DNA of 64,000 nucleotides from Sphingomonas sp. PP-CE-1A-559 (GCF_004340965.1 NZ_SLYA01000001.1:868001-932000); one strand, 5' to 3'; shown: positions 15,667-25,534, numbered from the stretch's first letter. The notes: generated from the sequence alone by a model not told the origin. Made by a program: numbers and translations.

Positions 15667-16287
15667 CTACCCCCGCAAAGCGTTAGCCGCACGTGCCTTG
15701 ATCTCGATCTCCGCCATCGTCCCGCCGGTCACCCAGCTCCCGCCCACGCAGAGCACCGGCTTGAACGCCAGCCACTCGGGCGCGCTTGCCTCGGTGATGC
15801 CGCCGGTCGGGCAGAAGCTGCACTGGTAGAACGGCGCGGCCAAGGCCTTCAGCGCTTTCAATCCGCCATTCGCCTCGGCCGGGAAGAACTTGAAGTGCGT
15901 CAGCCCAAGGTCGAGCCCGGTCATGATGTCCGCCGCGTTGGCGATCCCCGGCAGGAACGGAATACCGCTCTCGATGATCGGCGTGGCGAGGCGTTCGGTC
16001 AGGCCCGGCGAGACGATGAACTCCGCGCCAGCATCGCGGACCTGCGTGAACTGCTGCGTATTGACGACGGTGCCCGCGCCGACGATCGCGCCCGGCACCT
16101 TCTTCATCTCGGCAATGGCTTCGAGCGCGGCGCCAGTGCGCAACGTCACCTCGAGTACGCGCAACCCGCCCGCGACGAGCGCCTCAGCGAGCGGACGGGC
16201 AAGTGCGGCGTCCTCGATTACCAGCACCGGAATGACGGCGCTGGTCTGCATGATGTCTGCGATAGTGACGGTCGAGTTGGCGGTCAT
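15667..16287 (-). CDS. eda: 2-dehydro-3-deoxy-6-phosphogluconate aldolase
   Basis: The 206-residue class I aldolase splits KDPG into pyruvate and glyceraldehyde-3-phosphate. The Schiff-base Lys lies in HFKFFPAE, with the catalytic Glu in PVLVIEDA and the phosphate-site CPTGGI. The start at 16287 overlaps the glk stop as ATGA. It is the last gene of the zwf-pgl-edd-glk-eda Entner-Doudoroff run, so glucose phosphorylation and KDPG cleavage are co-expressed. Confidence 0.95.
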   Translation of the reverse strand: MTANSTVTIADIMQTSAVIPVLVIEDAALARPLAEALVAGGLRVLEVTLRTGAALEAIAEMKKVPGAIVGAGTVVNTQQFTQVRDAGAEFIVSPGLTERLATPIIESGIPFLPGIANAADIMTGLDLGLTHFKFFPAEANGGLKALKALAAPFYQCSFCPTGGITEASAPEWLAFKPVLCVGGSWVTGGTMAEIEIKARAANALRG

Positions 16288-17252
16288 TGGGTATGTTCCT
16301 GTGCGAAGGCGGCCGCGGCGCCGAACAGGCCGGGCTGGGGATGGGTGATGAGCTTGACGGGCATCGCTGCCATCATGCCCTGGAAGCGGCCCTTGGCGAC
16401 AAAGCGCTGGTCGAAGCCCGAGCGAATCAGGCGATCCTTGATCCGGAAGCCGAGCCCGCCCGCGATCACGACCGCCTTGGCACCCTGTGCGAGCGCCAGA
16501 TCGCCCGCTACCGCGCCGAGCGCGAGGCAGAAGCGGTCGAGCGCGGCGAGCGCGATCGAATCGGTGCCGTCGATCGCCTCGGTCCAGATCGTCTTGTCGT
16601 CCTGGCTGGGAACCGCGCGGCCCTCTAGTGCGGCAAGCGTCTCGTAGATCGCAACTATGCCGGGCCCCGCGACGACCCGCTCGGCGGAAACGCGCGTGAA
16701 GGTTTTCCGCAGGCGGCTCAGCAACGCATCTTCGATTCCGTCGAGTGGGGCGAAGTCCATGTGGCCACCCTCGGTCTCGAGGACTTGGTAGCCGTTTTTC
16801 CGGCGCAGCAACTGCGCGACGCCGAGCCCGGTGCCGGGGCCGCAGATCGTAGTGATGCCCTCGGAGGGCAGCGGCGTATCGGGCCCGCAGAGATGGATGA
16901 AGTCGCTGCTCGGCACCTGCGCGACGGCATGACCGACCGCGCCGAAATCGTTGACGACCACCCACTGGTCCGCCTTCAGCCGCTCGGTGATCAGCGACTT
17001 GCGGATGATCCACGGGTTGTTGGTGAGGCGAATGACATCGTTCGCGACCGGCGACGCGACCGCGATCGCGAGCGCGCGGGGGAGGGGGCGGCCGAGCCCC
17101 GCCTCGAACGCCTGATACGCGGTCTGAAGCGACGCGTGGTCCGCGGTCTTCAGCGTCGCCGGCTCGCCGAGCGACACGACGCGGCCGTTCTCGACCTCGG
17201 CGATCGCGAAGCGGGCATGCGTTCCGCCGATATCTGCCGCTACGATTTCCAT
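16284..17252 (-). CDS. glk: Glucokinase
   Basis: The 322-residue sugar kinase phosphorylates glucose with ATP. It has the ATP-binding DIGGTHARFAIAEV at the N-terminus, NNPWIIRK and VVVNDFGAVGHAV for sugar binding and catalysis, and TEGGHMDFAP, all typical of the bacterial Glk family. The start at 17252 is set by MEIVAADIGGTH. A family D palindrome separates it from edd upstream, and it is coupled to eda downstream. Confidence 0.95.
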   Translation of the reverse strand: MEIVAADIGGTHARFAIAEVENGRVVSLGEPATLKTADHASLQTAYQAFEAGLGRPLPRALAIAVASPVANDVIRLTNNPWIIRKSLITERLKADQWVVVNDFGAVGHAVAQVPSSDFIHLCGPDTPLPSEGITTICGPGTGLGVAQLLRRKNGYQVLETEGGHMDFAPLDGIEDALLSRLRKTFTRVSAERVVAGPGIVAIYETLAALEGRAVPSQDDKTIWTEAIDGTDSIALAALDRFCLALGAVAGDLALAQGAKAVVIAGGLGFRIKDRLIRSGFDQRFVAKGRFQGMMAAMPVKLITHPQPGLFGAAAAFAQEHTQ

Positions 17253-17284
17253 TCGTCTCTCCCGATCCTCGATATCTTTATACC

Positions 17285-17354
17285 CGTTCGTCCTGAGCGA
17301 AGTCGAAGGACCGCTTGCTTGGGGCATGTCCTTCGACTTCGCTCAGGACGAACG
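17285..17354. repeat. Palindromic repeat, family D
   Basis: TTCGTCCTGAGCGAAGTCGA and TCGACTTCGCTCAGGACGAA are inverted copies with a 20-nt centre. It lies between edd and glk, inside the transcription unit, so it may trim or protect mRNA ends. A decayed copy lies at 20012-20052. Confidence 0.85.
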
Positions 17355-17367
17355 GCAGGTAGGAATG

Positions 17368-19188
17368 CTAAAGCCCCGCGCCCGCCAGCATCGCTGACGC
17401 ACCCTTTTCGGCCTCGTCGGCAAGCCCGCGGAACATCCCGAACAGCTCGCGTCCCATGCCGCTTACCGGTGGCGGAACCGCGACCATCTTGCGCGTCGCC
17501 CACACGTCCGCGTCGACCAGAGCCTCCAGCGTCCCGTTGACCGCATCGACCCGGATCATGTCGCCATCACGGATCAACCCGATCGCGCCGTCGAGTAGAG
17601 CCTCGGGCGAGCAATGGATCGCGCAAGGCACTTTCCCGCTCGCCCCCGACATCCGCCCATCAGTGACCAGCGCCACCTTGAACCCGCGATTCTGCAACAC
17701 CCCCAGCGGCGGCGTGAGCTTGTGCAATTCGGGCATCCCGTTCGCGCGCGGCCCCTGGAACCGGACGACGACGACGACGTCCTTTTCCAACTCGCCCCGC
17801 TTGAACGCCTCGATCACGTCCAACTGGTCGTTGAACACCACCGCAGGCGCCTCCACGATCCACCGCTCCCGCTCGACCGCCGACACCTTGATGCACGCGC
17901 GGCCTATATTGCCCGCGAGAATCCGCATGCCACCATCCGGAGAGAACGGCGCGGTCGCAGGACGAAGGATCGTCTCGTCGCCGCTGTCGGGCGTATCGCG
18001 CCAGCCGAGCGTGTCGTTCTCGACGAACGCGGTCTTGGCATAGGCCGACAGGTCTTCCCCACCGATCGTCATGATATCGCCGTGCAACAACCCTTCGCCG
18101 AGCAGCTCGCGGATCACATAGGGCATGCCGCCAGCAGCCTCGAACGCGTTCACGTCCGCCGAACCGTTGGGATAGACGCGCGCGATCAGCGGGACCGCGC
18201 AGGAGAGGCGGTCGAAATCCTCCCAGTCGATGATGATCCCCGCCGCACGCGCGATAGCAGGCACGTGGAGCAAGTGATTGGTGGAACCACCCGTCGCGAG
18301 CAGGCCAACCGCGGCGTTCACGATCGCCTTCTCGTCGACGCAATGCCCGAGCGGTCGATACGAATCGCCACGCGCACCGATCTTCGCCAGCCGGTGCACC
18401 GCCGCCCGCGTCAGTTCCTGCCGCAGCTTGGTGCCCGGATTGACGAACGCCGCGCCCGGCATGTGGAGGCCCATAACCTCCATCATCATCTGGTTGGTGT
18501 TCGCCGTGCCGTAGAAGGTGCACGTGCCCTTCGAATGATACGCGCCGATCTCGGCTTCGAGCAGCTCGTCGCGCCCGACCAGCCCCTCGGCGAATTTTTC
18601 GCGGACGGCAGCCTTCGCCTTGTTGGGAAGCCCGGTCGGCATCGGCCCGCCGGGGATCAGCACCATCGGCAGATGCCCGAAGCGCAGCGCACCCATCAGC
18701 AGGCCCGGCACGATCTTGTCGCAGATCCCCAGCAGCGCCGCGCCCTCGAACGTGCCGTGCGACAAGGCAATCGCGGTGCTCAGCGCAATCGTGTCGCGGC
18801 TGAACAGCGACAGCTCCATCCCCGGATAGCCCTGCGTAACGCCGTCGCACATCGCCGGCACGCCGCCCGCGACCTGCGCGGTAGCGCCGGCCTCGCGTGC
18901 CCAGATCTTCATCAGCTCGGGGTAGCGATAATAGACAGCGTGTGCGGACAGCATGTCGTTATACGCGGTGACGATGCCGATGTTCATGCCGGCATCGGCC
19001 TTCATCGCGTCGCGGTCTTCCTCGGTCCCGGCATAGGCGTGCGCTAGGTTCGCGCAGCCCAGACCCGGACGACGGACCTGCGCCGCCGCCTCGCGCTCGA
19101 TCAGCGCGAGATAGGCGGCGCGGCTGTCGCGCGAGCGTTCGATGATCCGGTCGGTGACCGCGGAGACGACGGCGTTCAGCATCGTCAC
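17368..19188 (-). CDS. edd: Phosphogluconate dehydratase
   Basis: The 606-residue enzyme dehydrates 6-phosphogluconate to KDPG, the committed step of the Entner-Doudoroff route. IlvD/Edd family motifs are present: CDGVTQGYPGMELSLFSRD, GICDKIVPGL, STNHLLHVPAIARAAG and the C-terminal VTDGRMSGASGKVPCAIH. Length fits Edd (about 605) rather than IlvD. I use GTG 19188, which overlaps the pgl stop as GTGA; ATG 19182 is an alternative that loses two residues. Confidence 0.95.
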   Translation of the reverse strand: MTMLNAVVSAVTDRIIERSRDSRAAYLALIEREAAAQVRRPGLGCANLAHAYAGTEEDRDAMKADAGMNIGIVTAYNDMLSAHAVYYRYPELMKIWAREAGATAQVAGGVPAMCDGVTQGYPGMELSLFSRDTIALSTAIALSHGTFEGAALLGICDKIVPGLLMGALRFGHLPMVLIPGGPMPTGLPNKAKAAVREKFAEGLVGRDELLEAEIGAYHSKGTCTFYGTANTNQMMMEVMGLHMPGAAFVNPGTKLRQELTRAAVHRLAKIGARGDSYRPLGHCVDEKAIVNAAVGLLATGGSTNHLLHVPAIARAAGIIIDWEDFDRLSCAVPLIARVYPNGSADVNAFEAAGGMPYVIRELLGEGLLHGDIMTIGGEDLSAYAKTAFVENDTLGWRDTPDSGDETILRPATAPFSPDGGMRILAGNIGRACIKVSAVERERWIVEAPAVVFNDQLDVIEAFKRGELEKDVVVVVRFQGPRANGMPELHKLTPPLGVLQNRGFKVALVTDGRMSGASGKVPCAIHCSPEALLDGAIGLIRDGDMIRVDAVNGTLEALVDADVWATRKMVAVPPPVSGMGRELFGMFRGLADEAEKGASAMLAGAGL

Positions 19189-19889
19189 GGCGCCCAGTGC
19201 ACGTCGACCGGCAGCTCGACCTCAGCGAGCACGCGGCCGATCGGATAGGACGACGACGGCCCCTGTTCGATCGCCTGCTCGAGCACCTTCTTCTTCGCGT
19301 CGCCGGTGATCATGATCATCAGCGCCTTCGACGAAGCGATCGCCGCGGCCGACAACGTCACACGTGCGAGGGGCGCTTCGGGCGGGAGCGGATCGGGCAT
19401 CACGCCGAGCGCACGACGCTCTTTCGGACCGCTCAATGCCTCGTCGTAATCGGGACCGGGGAAGATCGACGCGGTATGCCCGTCGCCGCCCATGCCGAGC
19501 AGACAGAAGTCGAGCGGCCAGTGCAGGTCCTGCATCAGCGCATCCGCCGAACGACCCGCAGCCTTGTAGTCCGACATCGCCTCGGGAACGATCGGCTTCA
19601 CGCGCGCACCCTTGGGGAGGAAGATCTTCGCCAACGCGGTCACGTTCGACAGCGGATCGCCAAGCTTCACGATCCGCTCGTCGCCGGGGATGATCGTGAC
19701 CTTCTTCCAGTCGAGCTTCGCCTGGGCGAGCTTCTCATACGCAGCGAACGGCGTTTTGCCGCCCGCCAGCGCGATCACCGCCGAGCCGCGCGCGTCGAGC
19801 GCACTCTCGATGACGAACTGGATATCACCCGCAACCGCGTTGGCGAGTTCGCCCGCGTCGTCATATTCCCACCATTCGATTTCGGTCAT
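19185..19889 (-). CDS. pgl: 6-phosphogluconolactonase
   Basis: The 234-residue DevB-type lactonase hydrolyses 6-phosphogluconolactone, the zwf product. It shows ALAGGKTPFAAYEKLA, the DERIV motif (IIPGDERIVKLGDPLSN) and LLGMGGDGHTASIFPG, which together form the active site. It is flanked by zwf and edd, the enzymes just before and after it in the pathway. The stop overlaps the edd start. Confidence 0.94.
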   Translation of the reverse strand: MTEIEWWEYDDAGELANAVAGDIQFVIESALDARGSAVIALAGGKTPFAAYEKLAQAKLDWKKVTIIPGDERIVKLGDPLSNVTALAKIFLPKGARVKPIVPEAMSDYKAAGRSADALMQDLHWPLDFCLLGMGGDGHTASIFPGPDYDEALSGPKERRALGVMPDPLPPEAPLARVTLSAAAIASSKALMIMITGDAKKKVLEQAIEQGPSSSYPIGRVLAEVELPVDVHWAP

Positions 19890-20011
19890 AAACTTGAACT
19901 CACTCAGAAAATTGCTGCTAAAAATGCCGTTCGTGCCGAGTTGGGATCAAGCGAAGCCGAGAGCCCATATCGAGGTACAATGCCACAATCGGGCCGATCC
20001 CTCGATACGCC

Positions 20012-20052
20012 TTCTCGACTTCGCTCGAAGGCTACTCGGGACGAACGGGGAA
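20012..20052. repeat. Degenerate family D element
   Basis: Contains CTTCTCGACTTCGCTCGAAG and CGGGACGAACGG, a decayed version of the palindrome at 17285. It lies in the zwf-pgl gap (19890-20055), where I see no gene. Confidence 0.55.
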
Positions 20053-20055
20053 AAC

Positions 20056-21519
20056 TCAGTCGTCCTGCCAGGTCACGCCGTCACGCTCGGTCAGCGCGAT
20101 CGCCGCCGACGGACCCCAGCTGCCCGACGCATAGCTCTTGGGCTTCATCGCGTTTGCCTTCCAGCCCTCGCGGATCGCGTCGATCCAGGTCCATTGCGCC
20201 TCGACCTCGTCACGCCGCACGAACAGCGTCTGGTCGCCCTCGATCAGGTCGAGCAGCAGCCGCTCATACGCGATCCGCCGACGCGAGCCGGCGAATTCGG
20301 CGTCCATGCTGAGGTTCAACGGTACTTCGCGCAGGCGGACGCCGTCGCGGTCGAGGCCGGGCTCCTTCGCCATCACCAGCAGCTGGATATATTCCTCCGG
20401 CTGCAGGCGGATGATGAGCATGTTGGGCTGGAGCAAGCCGCCACGCCCGGCGAACATCGAATGCGGCACCGCCTTGAACTGGATCGCGATCTCGCTGCGG
20501 CGCGTCGCCATGCGCTTGCCGGTGCGCAGGTAGAACGGCACGCCCTGCCAGCGCCAATTGTCGACATGCGCCTTGATCGCGACGAATGTCTCCGTGGTCG
20601 ACGGCTTCCCCAGTTCGTCGGAGTAGCTCTTGACGATCTTCCCCTTCACCGCGCCGTCGGCATATTGCCCCGTCACTGTAACGTGGGGCACTTCCTCGGG
20701 CTTGATCAGCCGCAACGAACGGAAAACCTTCGACTTTTCGTCGCGGACATCGGTGCCCTCAAACCGTGCAGGCGGCTCCATCGCGATCAGCGCGAGCAGC
20801 TGCAACATGTGGTTGGCGACCATGTCGCGCAGTGCACCCGCCGTCTCGTAATAGCCCGCGCGATCTTCCAGCCCGACCGTTTCGGAGATCGTGATCTGGA
20901 CGTTGTCGATGCCTTGCGCATTCCACACCGGCTCGAAGAACGAATTGCCAAAGCGCAACGCGAGGATGTTCTGGACGGTTTCCTTGCCGAGATAATGATC
21001 GATTCGATAGGTCCGGTCTTCCGGAAAAGCCTTCGCCACGGAATCGTTGATCTCGCGGCTGGTCTCCAGGTCGTAGCCGAGCGGCTTCTCAAGGCCGACA
21101 CGGACCGTCTCGCCAGCAAGCCCGACCTTGTGCAACCCTTCGATGGCCGATTCGAACAGCGAGGGCGCGGTCGACAGATAGATCGCCAGCCCGCCCGAGA
21201 TATCGCCGATCTTGTCCGCCAGCGGCTGGAAGCTCGCCGGATCGGACAGGTCGGTTGGCTGATAGAAGATTCGGTCGAGGAACGTCCCGATCGCGCCTTC
21301 GTCCTTGCGATCCTCGGGCAGGAACTCGTCGAGCGCCTTCTTGGCGAACGTGCGGTAATCCTTGTCGTCATGTTCGTGACGCGCGGCGCCGGTGATCGTC
21401 AGTTCCTCGGGCAGCAACCCGTCGGCGTGCAGACCATAGAGCGACGGCAGCAGCATGCGCTGCGCGAGATCGCCGGTCGCGCCGAACAGGAGCAGCTTGG
21501 CTACGGGATTACGGTGCAT
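20056..21519 (-). CDS. zwf: Glucose-6-phosphate 1-dehydrogenase
   Basis: The 487-residue enzyme oxidises glucose-6-phosphate with NAD(P)+. It has the nucleotide motif GATGDLAQRMLLPSLYGL, the substrate-site signature RIDHYLGKETVQN and the conserved EKPLGYDLETSR. Length and ending (TWQDD) are normal. It is the first gene of the Entner-Doudoroff run; argC lies upstream on the same strand with a 45-nt gap, so shared transcription is possible. Confidence 0.96.
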   Translation of the reverse strand: MHRNPVAKLLLFGATGDLAQRMLLPSLYGLHADGLLPEELTITGAARHEHDDKDYRTFAKKALDEFLPEDRKDEGAIGTFLDRIFYQPTDLSDPASFQPLADKIGDISGGLAIYLSTAPSLFESAIEGLHKVGLAGETVRVGLEKPLGYDLETSREINDSVAKAFPEDRTYRIDHYLGKETVQNILALRFGNSFFEPVWNAQGIDNVQITISETVGLEDRAGYYETAGALRDMVANHMLQLLALIAMEPPARFEGTDVRDEKSKVFRSLRLIKPEEVPHVTVTGQYADGAVKGKIVKSYSDELGKPSTTETFVAIKAHVDNWRWQGVPFYLRTGKRMATRRSEIAIQFKAVPHSMFAGRGGLLQPNMLIIRLQPEEYIQLLVMAKEPGLDRDGVRLREVPLNLSMDAEFAGSRRRIAYERLLLDLIEGDQTLFVRRDEVEAQWTWIDAIREGWKANAMKPKSYASGSWGPSAAIALTERDGVTWQDD

Positions 21520-21564
21520 GAAAGCTCCTGGATGTGGCGATGGACCGGGCGGAAGACGCCGGTC

Positions 21565-22488
21565 CTAGAAAACAAGGCCGGCTACGGGATCGACCCCGGC
21601 CATGATGTTGAGGTTCTGGACCGCGGCACCGCCGGCGCCCTTGCCCAGATTGTCGAGCGTCGCGATCAGCCGCGCATGACCGACCGCGTCGTTGCCGCAG
21701 ACGCGCAGCGTTAGCCGATCGGTCCCAGCGTTCTCCTCGATATCGACCGAGCCGATATCGCCGGGGGCAACCGAGACGAGCTTCGAGCCATCGAATGCGG
21801 CGCGCAGCACGTCTTCGATTGCAGCAAGCGTGGAGCGGCGGGATAGGGCGTGGAGGTGCAACGGCACTTCGACGACCATCCCGCGGTAGGTGTTTGCCAC
21901 CGCAGGCGCGAAGATCGGCGCATGGGTAAGGCCCGCATGCTGCGTCATCTCTGCGATATGCTTGTGCGCGAGGCCTAACGCGTAGGCGCGGAAGGCCGTC
22001 GCAGGCTCGCCATTCTCGAACGCGGCGATCATGGCCTTGCCGCCACCCGAATACCCCGAGGTCGCGTTGACGCTGAGCGGGAGATCGGCGGGGATGAGTC
22101 CGGCGCTGACCAAAGGCGCGACGAGCGCTAGGAAACCGGTGGGGTAGCAGCCGGGGTTCGACACGCGCATCGCGGTCGCGACCTTCTCCGCCTGGCCCGG
22201 CAATTCAGGGAAGCCGTAGGTCCAGCCAGCGGCGACGCGGTGTGCGCTCGATGCGTCGATGACCCGCGTGCGGGTATTGTCGATCAGCGTGACCGCTTCG
22301 CGCGACGCTTCGTCCGGCAAGCAGAGGATCACGAAATCGGCGTCGTTCAGCGCCTCGCGCCGAGCCGCCGGATCCTTGCGACGATCCTCAGGCAGCAGCG
22401 CCAGCGTGATGTCGGTCCGCCCGGCAAGCCGTTCGCGGATCTCGAGGCCGGTGGTGCCGACCGCGCCATCAATGAAGACCGTGGTCAT
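21565..22488 (-). CDS. argC: N-acetyl-gamma-glutamyl-phosphate reductase
   Basis: The 307-residue enzyme carries out the third step of arginine synthesis. It starts MTTVFIDGAVGTTGLEI, the short type-2 form of about 310 residues rather than the 345-residue type 1. The catalytic Cys is in VSNPGCYPTGFLAL. The start at 22488 overlaps the upstream SH3 gene stop as ATGA. Confidence 0.94.
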   Translation of the reverse strand: MTTVFIDGAVGTTGLEIRERLAGRTDITLALLPEDRRKDPAARREALNDADFVILCLPDEASREAVTLIDNTRTRVIDASSAHRVAAGWTYGFPELPGQAEKVATAMRVSNPGCYPTGFLALVAPLVSAGLIPADLPLSVNATSGYSGGGKAMIAAFENGEPATAFRAYALGLAHKHIAEMTQHAGLTHAPIFAPAVANTYRGMVVEVPLHLHALSRRSTLAAIEDVLRAAFDGSKLVSVAPGDIGSVDIEENAGTDRLTLRVCGNDAVGHARLIATLDNLGKGAGGAAVQNLNIMAGVDPVAGLVF

Positions 22489-22916
22489 GCCGCGTCCGTC
22501 GTCGAAAGGTCGAGTGCAGCGGCTTCGACATAGCCGACCAGTCCGCTGGGGCGCGCGACGCCCCATGCGGAAACGCCGGCAATTTCCAGCACTTCGAAAC
22601 TGTCGCCAGGGTTGAGGTCGACCATCGTATCGCTCGCTTCGTCTCGTCCGCTGCGCAACAAAGCTGTGCGCGCGACGGCCCGTATCATCGGCACGGCATA
22701 GTGTGGAGCGAATACGTATTCGGCGAGGCGAATGTCGGCGATATCGCGGCGAACCGCGTGGGTGCGCGGGTCAAGGTCGACCGAGCGGCCCGTTAGCGAA
22801 AAGCTCGTACGGGCTTGGTCGTCGAATGGCTCAAGCGTGAGCGGCTGCGCGACCGCCAGATCCGTTGGAACCAGCTGGGGCGGGGCCGTCGCCGATGAAT
22901 TGCCCGAACTCTTCAA
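22485..22916 (-). CDS. SH3-domain protein with uncertain start
   Basis: The conserved part (RTHAVRRDIADIRLAEYVFAP, then NPGDSFEVLEIAGVSAWGVA and GLVGYVEAAAL) looks like the SH3-like N-terminal region of NlpC/P60 cell-wall peptidases. No peptidase domain follows. The stop overlaps argC. No ATG precedes the conserved part after the MarR stop, so translation must begin inside the MarR gene; TTG 22916 is one candidate and ATG 23003 another. It may be a remnant of a longer peptidase or a short regulatory or targeting module. Confidence 0.6.
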   Translation of the reverse strand: MKSSGNSSATAPPQLVPTDLAVAQPLTLEPFDDQARTSFSLTGRSVDLDPRTHAVRRDIADIRLAEYVFAPHYAVPMIRAVARTALLRSGRDEASDTMVDLNPGDSFEVLEIAGVSAWGVARPSGLVGYVEAAALDLSTTDAA

Positions 22917-23199
22917 GAAAATCTGCCCCTTCGGTCGTGCGCGCGACGAAGATGTTGCGCTTGTCGCTATCGTCGCGTTGCCGGCGCAGATAGCCGAGCG
23001 CACCCAATCTGTTCAAGGCGCGCGTGACGACCGGCTTCGATACGTTGAGCGCACGGGCAAGGCCACGCACCGTGTGCGGCCCCGGTTTGAGATAAACGAG
23101 CAGAAGAAGCGCCATCTGACGATTGGTCAGATCGGGTTCACCCGAACGGACATAATCCACCAGAGCGGTCATCCAGGTCGATAAGGTATTGGCTGCCAT
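22831..23199 (-). CDS. MarR family winged-helix transcriptional regulator
   Basis: The 122-residue protein has the MarR DNA-binding core LTNRQMALLLLVYLKPGPHT, the recognition helix region LNVSKPVVTRALNRLGALGY and the wing RQRDDSDKRNIFV. These proteins usually bind palindromes near their own gene and respond to small ligands. Its 3' end overlaps the SH3 gene by up to 86 nt in another frame. It is divergent from secG across about 220 nt. The start at 23199 (MAANTLSTWM) is a choice; an upstream ATG is also open. Confidence 0.8.
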   Translation of the reverse strand: MAANTLSTWMTALVDYVRSGEPDLTNRQMALLLLVYLKPGPHTVRGLARALNVSKPVVTRALNRLGALGYLRRQRDDSDKRNIFVARTTEGADFLEEFGQFIGDGPAPAGSNGSGGRAAAHA

Positions 23200-23418
23200 T
23201 GATGCCACAGCGTTGATCCGCCATCTGAATTTATGTGCACGATACCCACTCATGAGCGTCATTACGGGGTCTCAACGCCGCCCGGACGTCATGTTTCCGT
23301 AGTTTTGCGATTGCCTTGCGATATGCGGAGGCAGCGCCGGGGTTGATCGCCCGGTTGATCGAAACCGCGACGTCGCCTATGTGCGCGCCTTCGCAAAAGT
23401 TCCGGGGTTTTCCGCGCA

Positions 23419-23814
23419 ATGTTCGCCTTTCTGCTCGTCATCCACGCGATCATCGCGGCCGCCCTCGTCACGGTGATCCTCATGCAGCGCTCGGAAGGCG
23501 GCGGTCTGGGCATGGGCGGCAGTCCGTCGGGCCTGATGTCGGCCCGCGGCGCGGCCGATTTCCTGACCCGCGCGACCGGCGTCCTCGCGACGATGTTCGT
23601 GCTGTTCTCGATACTGCTCGCGGTTCTCGCGGCGAATCACCGGACGACCACGATCGACACGTCGCTCGCCCGCACCCCGGCGGCGGCGACGACCGTTCCG
23701 ACCGCGCAGCCCAAGGGTGATGCGGCTCCGTTCGCCGGTGGTGCCGAGAATGCCGGCGTCCCGGCCGGCACGACCAAGCCCGCCGACAACGGCGCGGTCC
23801 CGCTAGCCAACTAA
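23419..23814 (+). CDS. secG: Preprotein translocase subunit SecG
   Basis: The 131-residue inner-membrane protein has two helices (FLLVIHAIIAAALVTVILMQ and VLATMFVLFSILLAVLA) joined by the family loop RSEGGGLGMGG. It assists SecYE in protein export. The C-terminal 55 residues form a periplasmic or cytoplasmic tail rich in Ala, Pro and Thr, longer than in E. coli SecG (110 residues in all). It is followed 86 nt later by pyrG, the usual neighbour in alphaproteobacteria. Confidence 0.93.
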   Translation: MFAFLLVIHAIIAAALVTVILMQRSEGGGLGMGGSPSGLMSARGAADFLTRATGVLATMFVLFSILLAVLAANHRTTTIDTSLARTPAAATTVPTAQPKGDAAPFAGGAENAGVPAGTTKPADNGAVPLAN

Positions 23815-23899
23815 ACACTCCATTCGCCGATAAAAGGCCCCTGCGTGATCCGCGGGGCTCTTGTCGTTCGTCCCCAACACACGCTACGAGACTCTTCCC

Positions 23900-25534
23900 A
23901 TGGCTCGGTACATTTTCATCACCGGGGGCGTGGTTTCGTCGCTCGGTAAAGGTCTCATGGCGGCATCGCTTGCCGCTCTCCTCCAGGCGCGCGGGTATAC
24001 CGTCAGGATTCGGAAGTTCGATCCGTATCTGAACGTCGATCCCGGCACGATGTCGCCGTATCAGCACGGCGAGGTCTACGTCACCGACGACGGTGCCGAG
24101 ACCGATCTCGACCTCGGCCATTACGAGCGCTTCACCGGCGTTCCCTCGCGCCAGTCGGACAACGTGACGAGCGGCCGCATCTATCAGCAGATCATCACCC
24201 GCGAGCGTCGCGGCGATTATCTCGGCGCCACCGTCCAGGTCATCCCGCACGTCACCGACGCGATCAAGGCGTTCGCCCGCGCTGAGACCGACGGCATTGA
24301 CTTCATCCTCTGCGAGATCGGCGGCACCGTCGGCGATATCGAGTCGCTCCCGTTCATCGAAGCGATTCGCCAGCTCAAGAACGAGGAAGGTCGCGGCAAC
24401 GCGATAAGCATCCACGTGACTCTGGTGCCGTACATCGCCGCCGCCGGCGAGCTGAAGACCAAGCCGACCCAGCATTCGGTCCGCGAGCTCGCCGCACTCG
24501 GTGTGCAGCCCGATGTGCTCGTCTGCCGCTGCGAACATCCGCTGCCGCCGTCTGAGCGTGCCAAGATCGCTTTGTTCTGCAACGTGCCCGCCAGCGCGGT
24601 CATCCCGGCGCTCGACGCGAAGAGCATCTATGCGGTGCCGCTCCAGTATCACGGCGAAGGCCTCGACATCGAAGTGCTGCGCGCGTTCGGGATCGAGCCT
24701 GCCGAGGCGCCGGACCTGTCGCGCTGGACCGAGATCATGGACCGCCTGACCAACCCGCAAGGCGAAGTCACGATCGGCGTGGTCGGCAAATATGTTGGGC
24801 TCCAGGACGCGTACAAGTCGCTCAACGAAGCGCTGGTCCATGGCGGCATCGCGAACCGCGTGAAGGTCAACGTCCGCTGGATCGACGCTGAACTATTCGA
24901 GAACGCCGAGAGCGACATCGCCGGCCAATTGGAACCCTGCGACGCAATCCTGGTCCCTGGCGCGTTCGGCGAGCGCGGTGCGGAGGGCAAGATCGCGTCC
25001 GTGAAGTTCGCCCGCGAGCGGAAGATCCCGTATTTCGGGATCTGCTTCGGGATGCAGATGGCGTGCGTCGAGGGCGCGCGCGATCTCGCCGGCATCCCCA
25101 ATGCATCGTCGACCGAGTTCGGCCCGACCGACGAACCGGTGGTCGGCATGATCACCGAATGGATGGGCCGCGAAGGCCTCGAGACGCGTGCGGCCGAGGG
25201 CGACATGGGCGGCACGATGCGGCTCGGCGCGTATGACGCCAAGCTCGACGGCAACAGCGTGGTAGCCTCGATCTACGGCGGCACCGAGATCTCGGAGCGC
25301 CATCGTCACCGTTATGAGGTCAACACCGGCTACAAGGAAGCGCTGGAGCAGGGCGGCCTCGTCTTCTCCGGCATGTCCCCGGACGGCACGCTCCCCGAGA
25401 TCGTCGAACGTCCCGACCACCCCTGGTTCGTCGGCGTCCAGTTCCACCCGGAACTGAAGTCCAAGCCGTTCGACCCGCATCCCCTGTTCGCGAGCTTCAT
25501 CGAAGCCGCGGTCAAGCAGAGCCGCTTGGTGTGA
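23900..25534 (+). CDS. pyrG: CTP synthase
   Basis: The 544-residue enzyme makes CTP from UTP using glutamine. The synthetase domain starts [18 protein letters not shown] (P-loop-like). The glutaminase domain has the nucleophile Cys in [13 protein letters not shown] and the His-Glu pair in [19 protein letters not shown]. Start at 23900 is set by that N-terminus. Length matches the family (about 545). Confidence 0.97.
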   Translation: MARYIFITGGVVSSLGKGLMAASLAALLQARGYTVRIRKFDPYLNVDPGTMSPYQHGEVYVTDDGAETDLDLGHYERFTGVPSRQSDNVTSGRIYQQIITRERRGDYLGATVQVIPHVTDAIKAFARAETDGIDFILCEIGGTVGDIESLPFIEAIRQLKNEEGRGNAISIHVTLVPYIAAAGELKTKPTQHSVRELAALGVQPDVLVCRCEHPLPPSERAKIALFCNVPASAVIPALDAKSIYAVPLQYHGEGLDIEVLRAFGIEPAEAPDLSRWTEIMDRLTNPQGEVTIGVVGKYVGLQDAYKSLNEALVHGGIANRVKVNVRWIDAELFENAESDIAGQLEPCDAILVPGAFGERGAEGKIASVKFARERKIPYFGICFGMQMACVEGARDLAGIPNASSTEFGPTDEPVVGMITEWMGREGLETRAAEGDMGGTMRLGAYDAKLDGNSVVASIYGGTEISERHRHRYEVNTGYKEALEQGGLVFSGMSPDGTLPEIVERPDHPWFVGVQFHPELKSKPFDPHPLFASFIEAAVKQSRLV

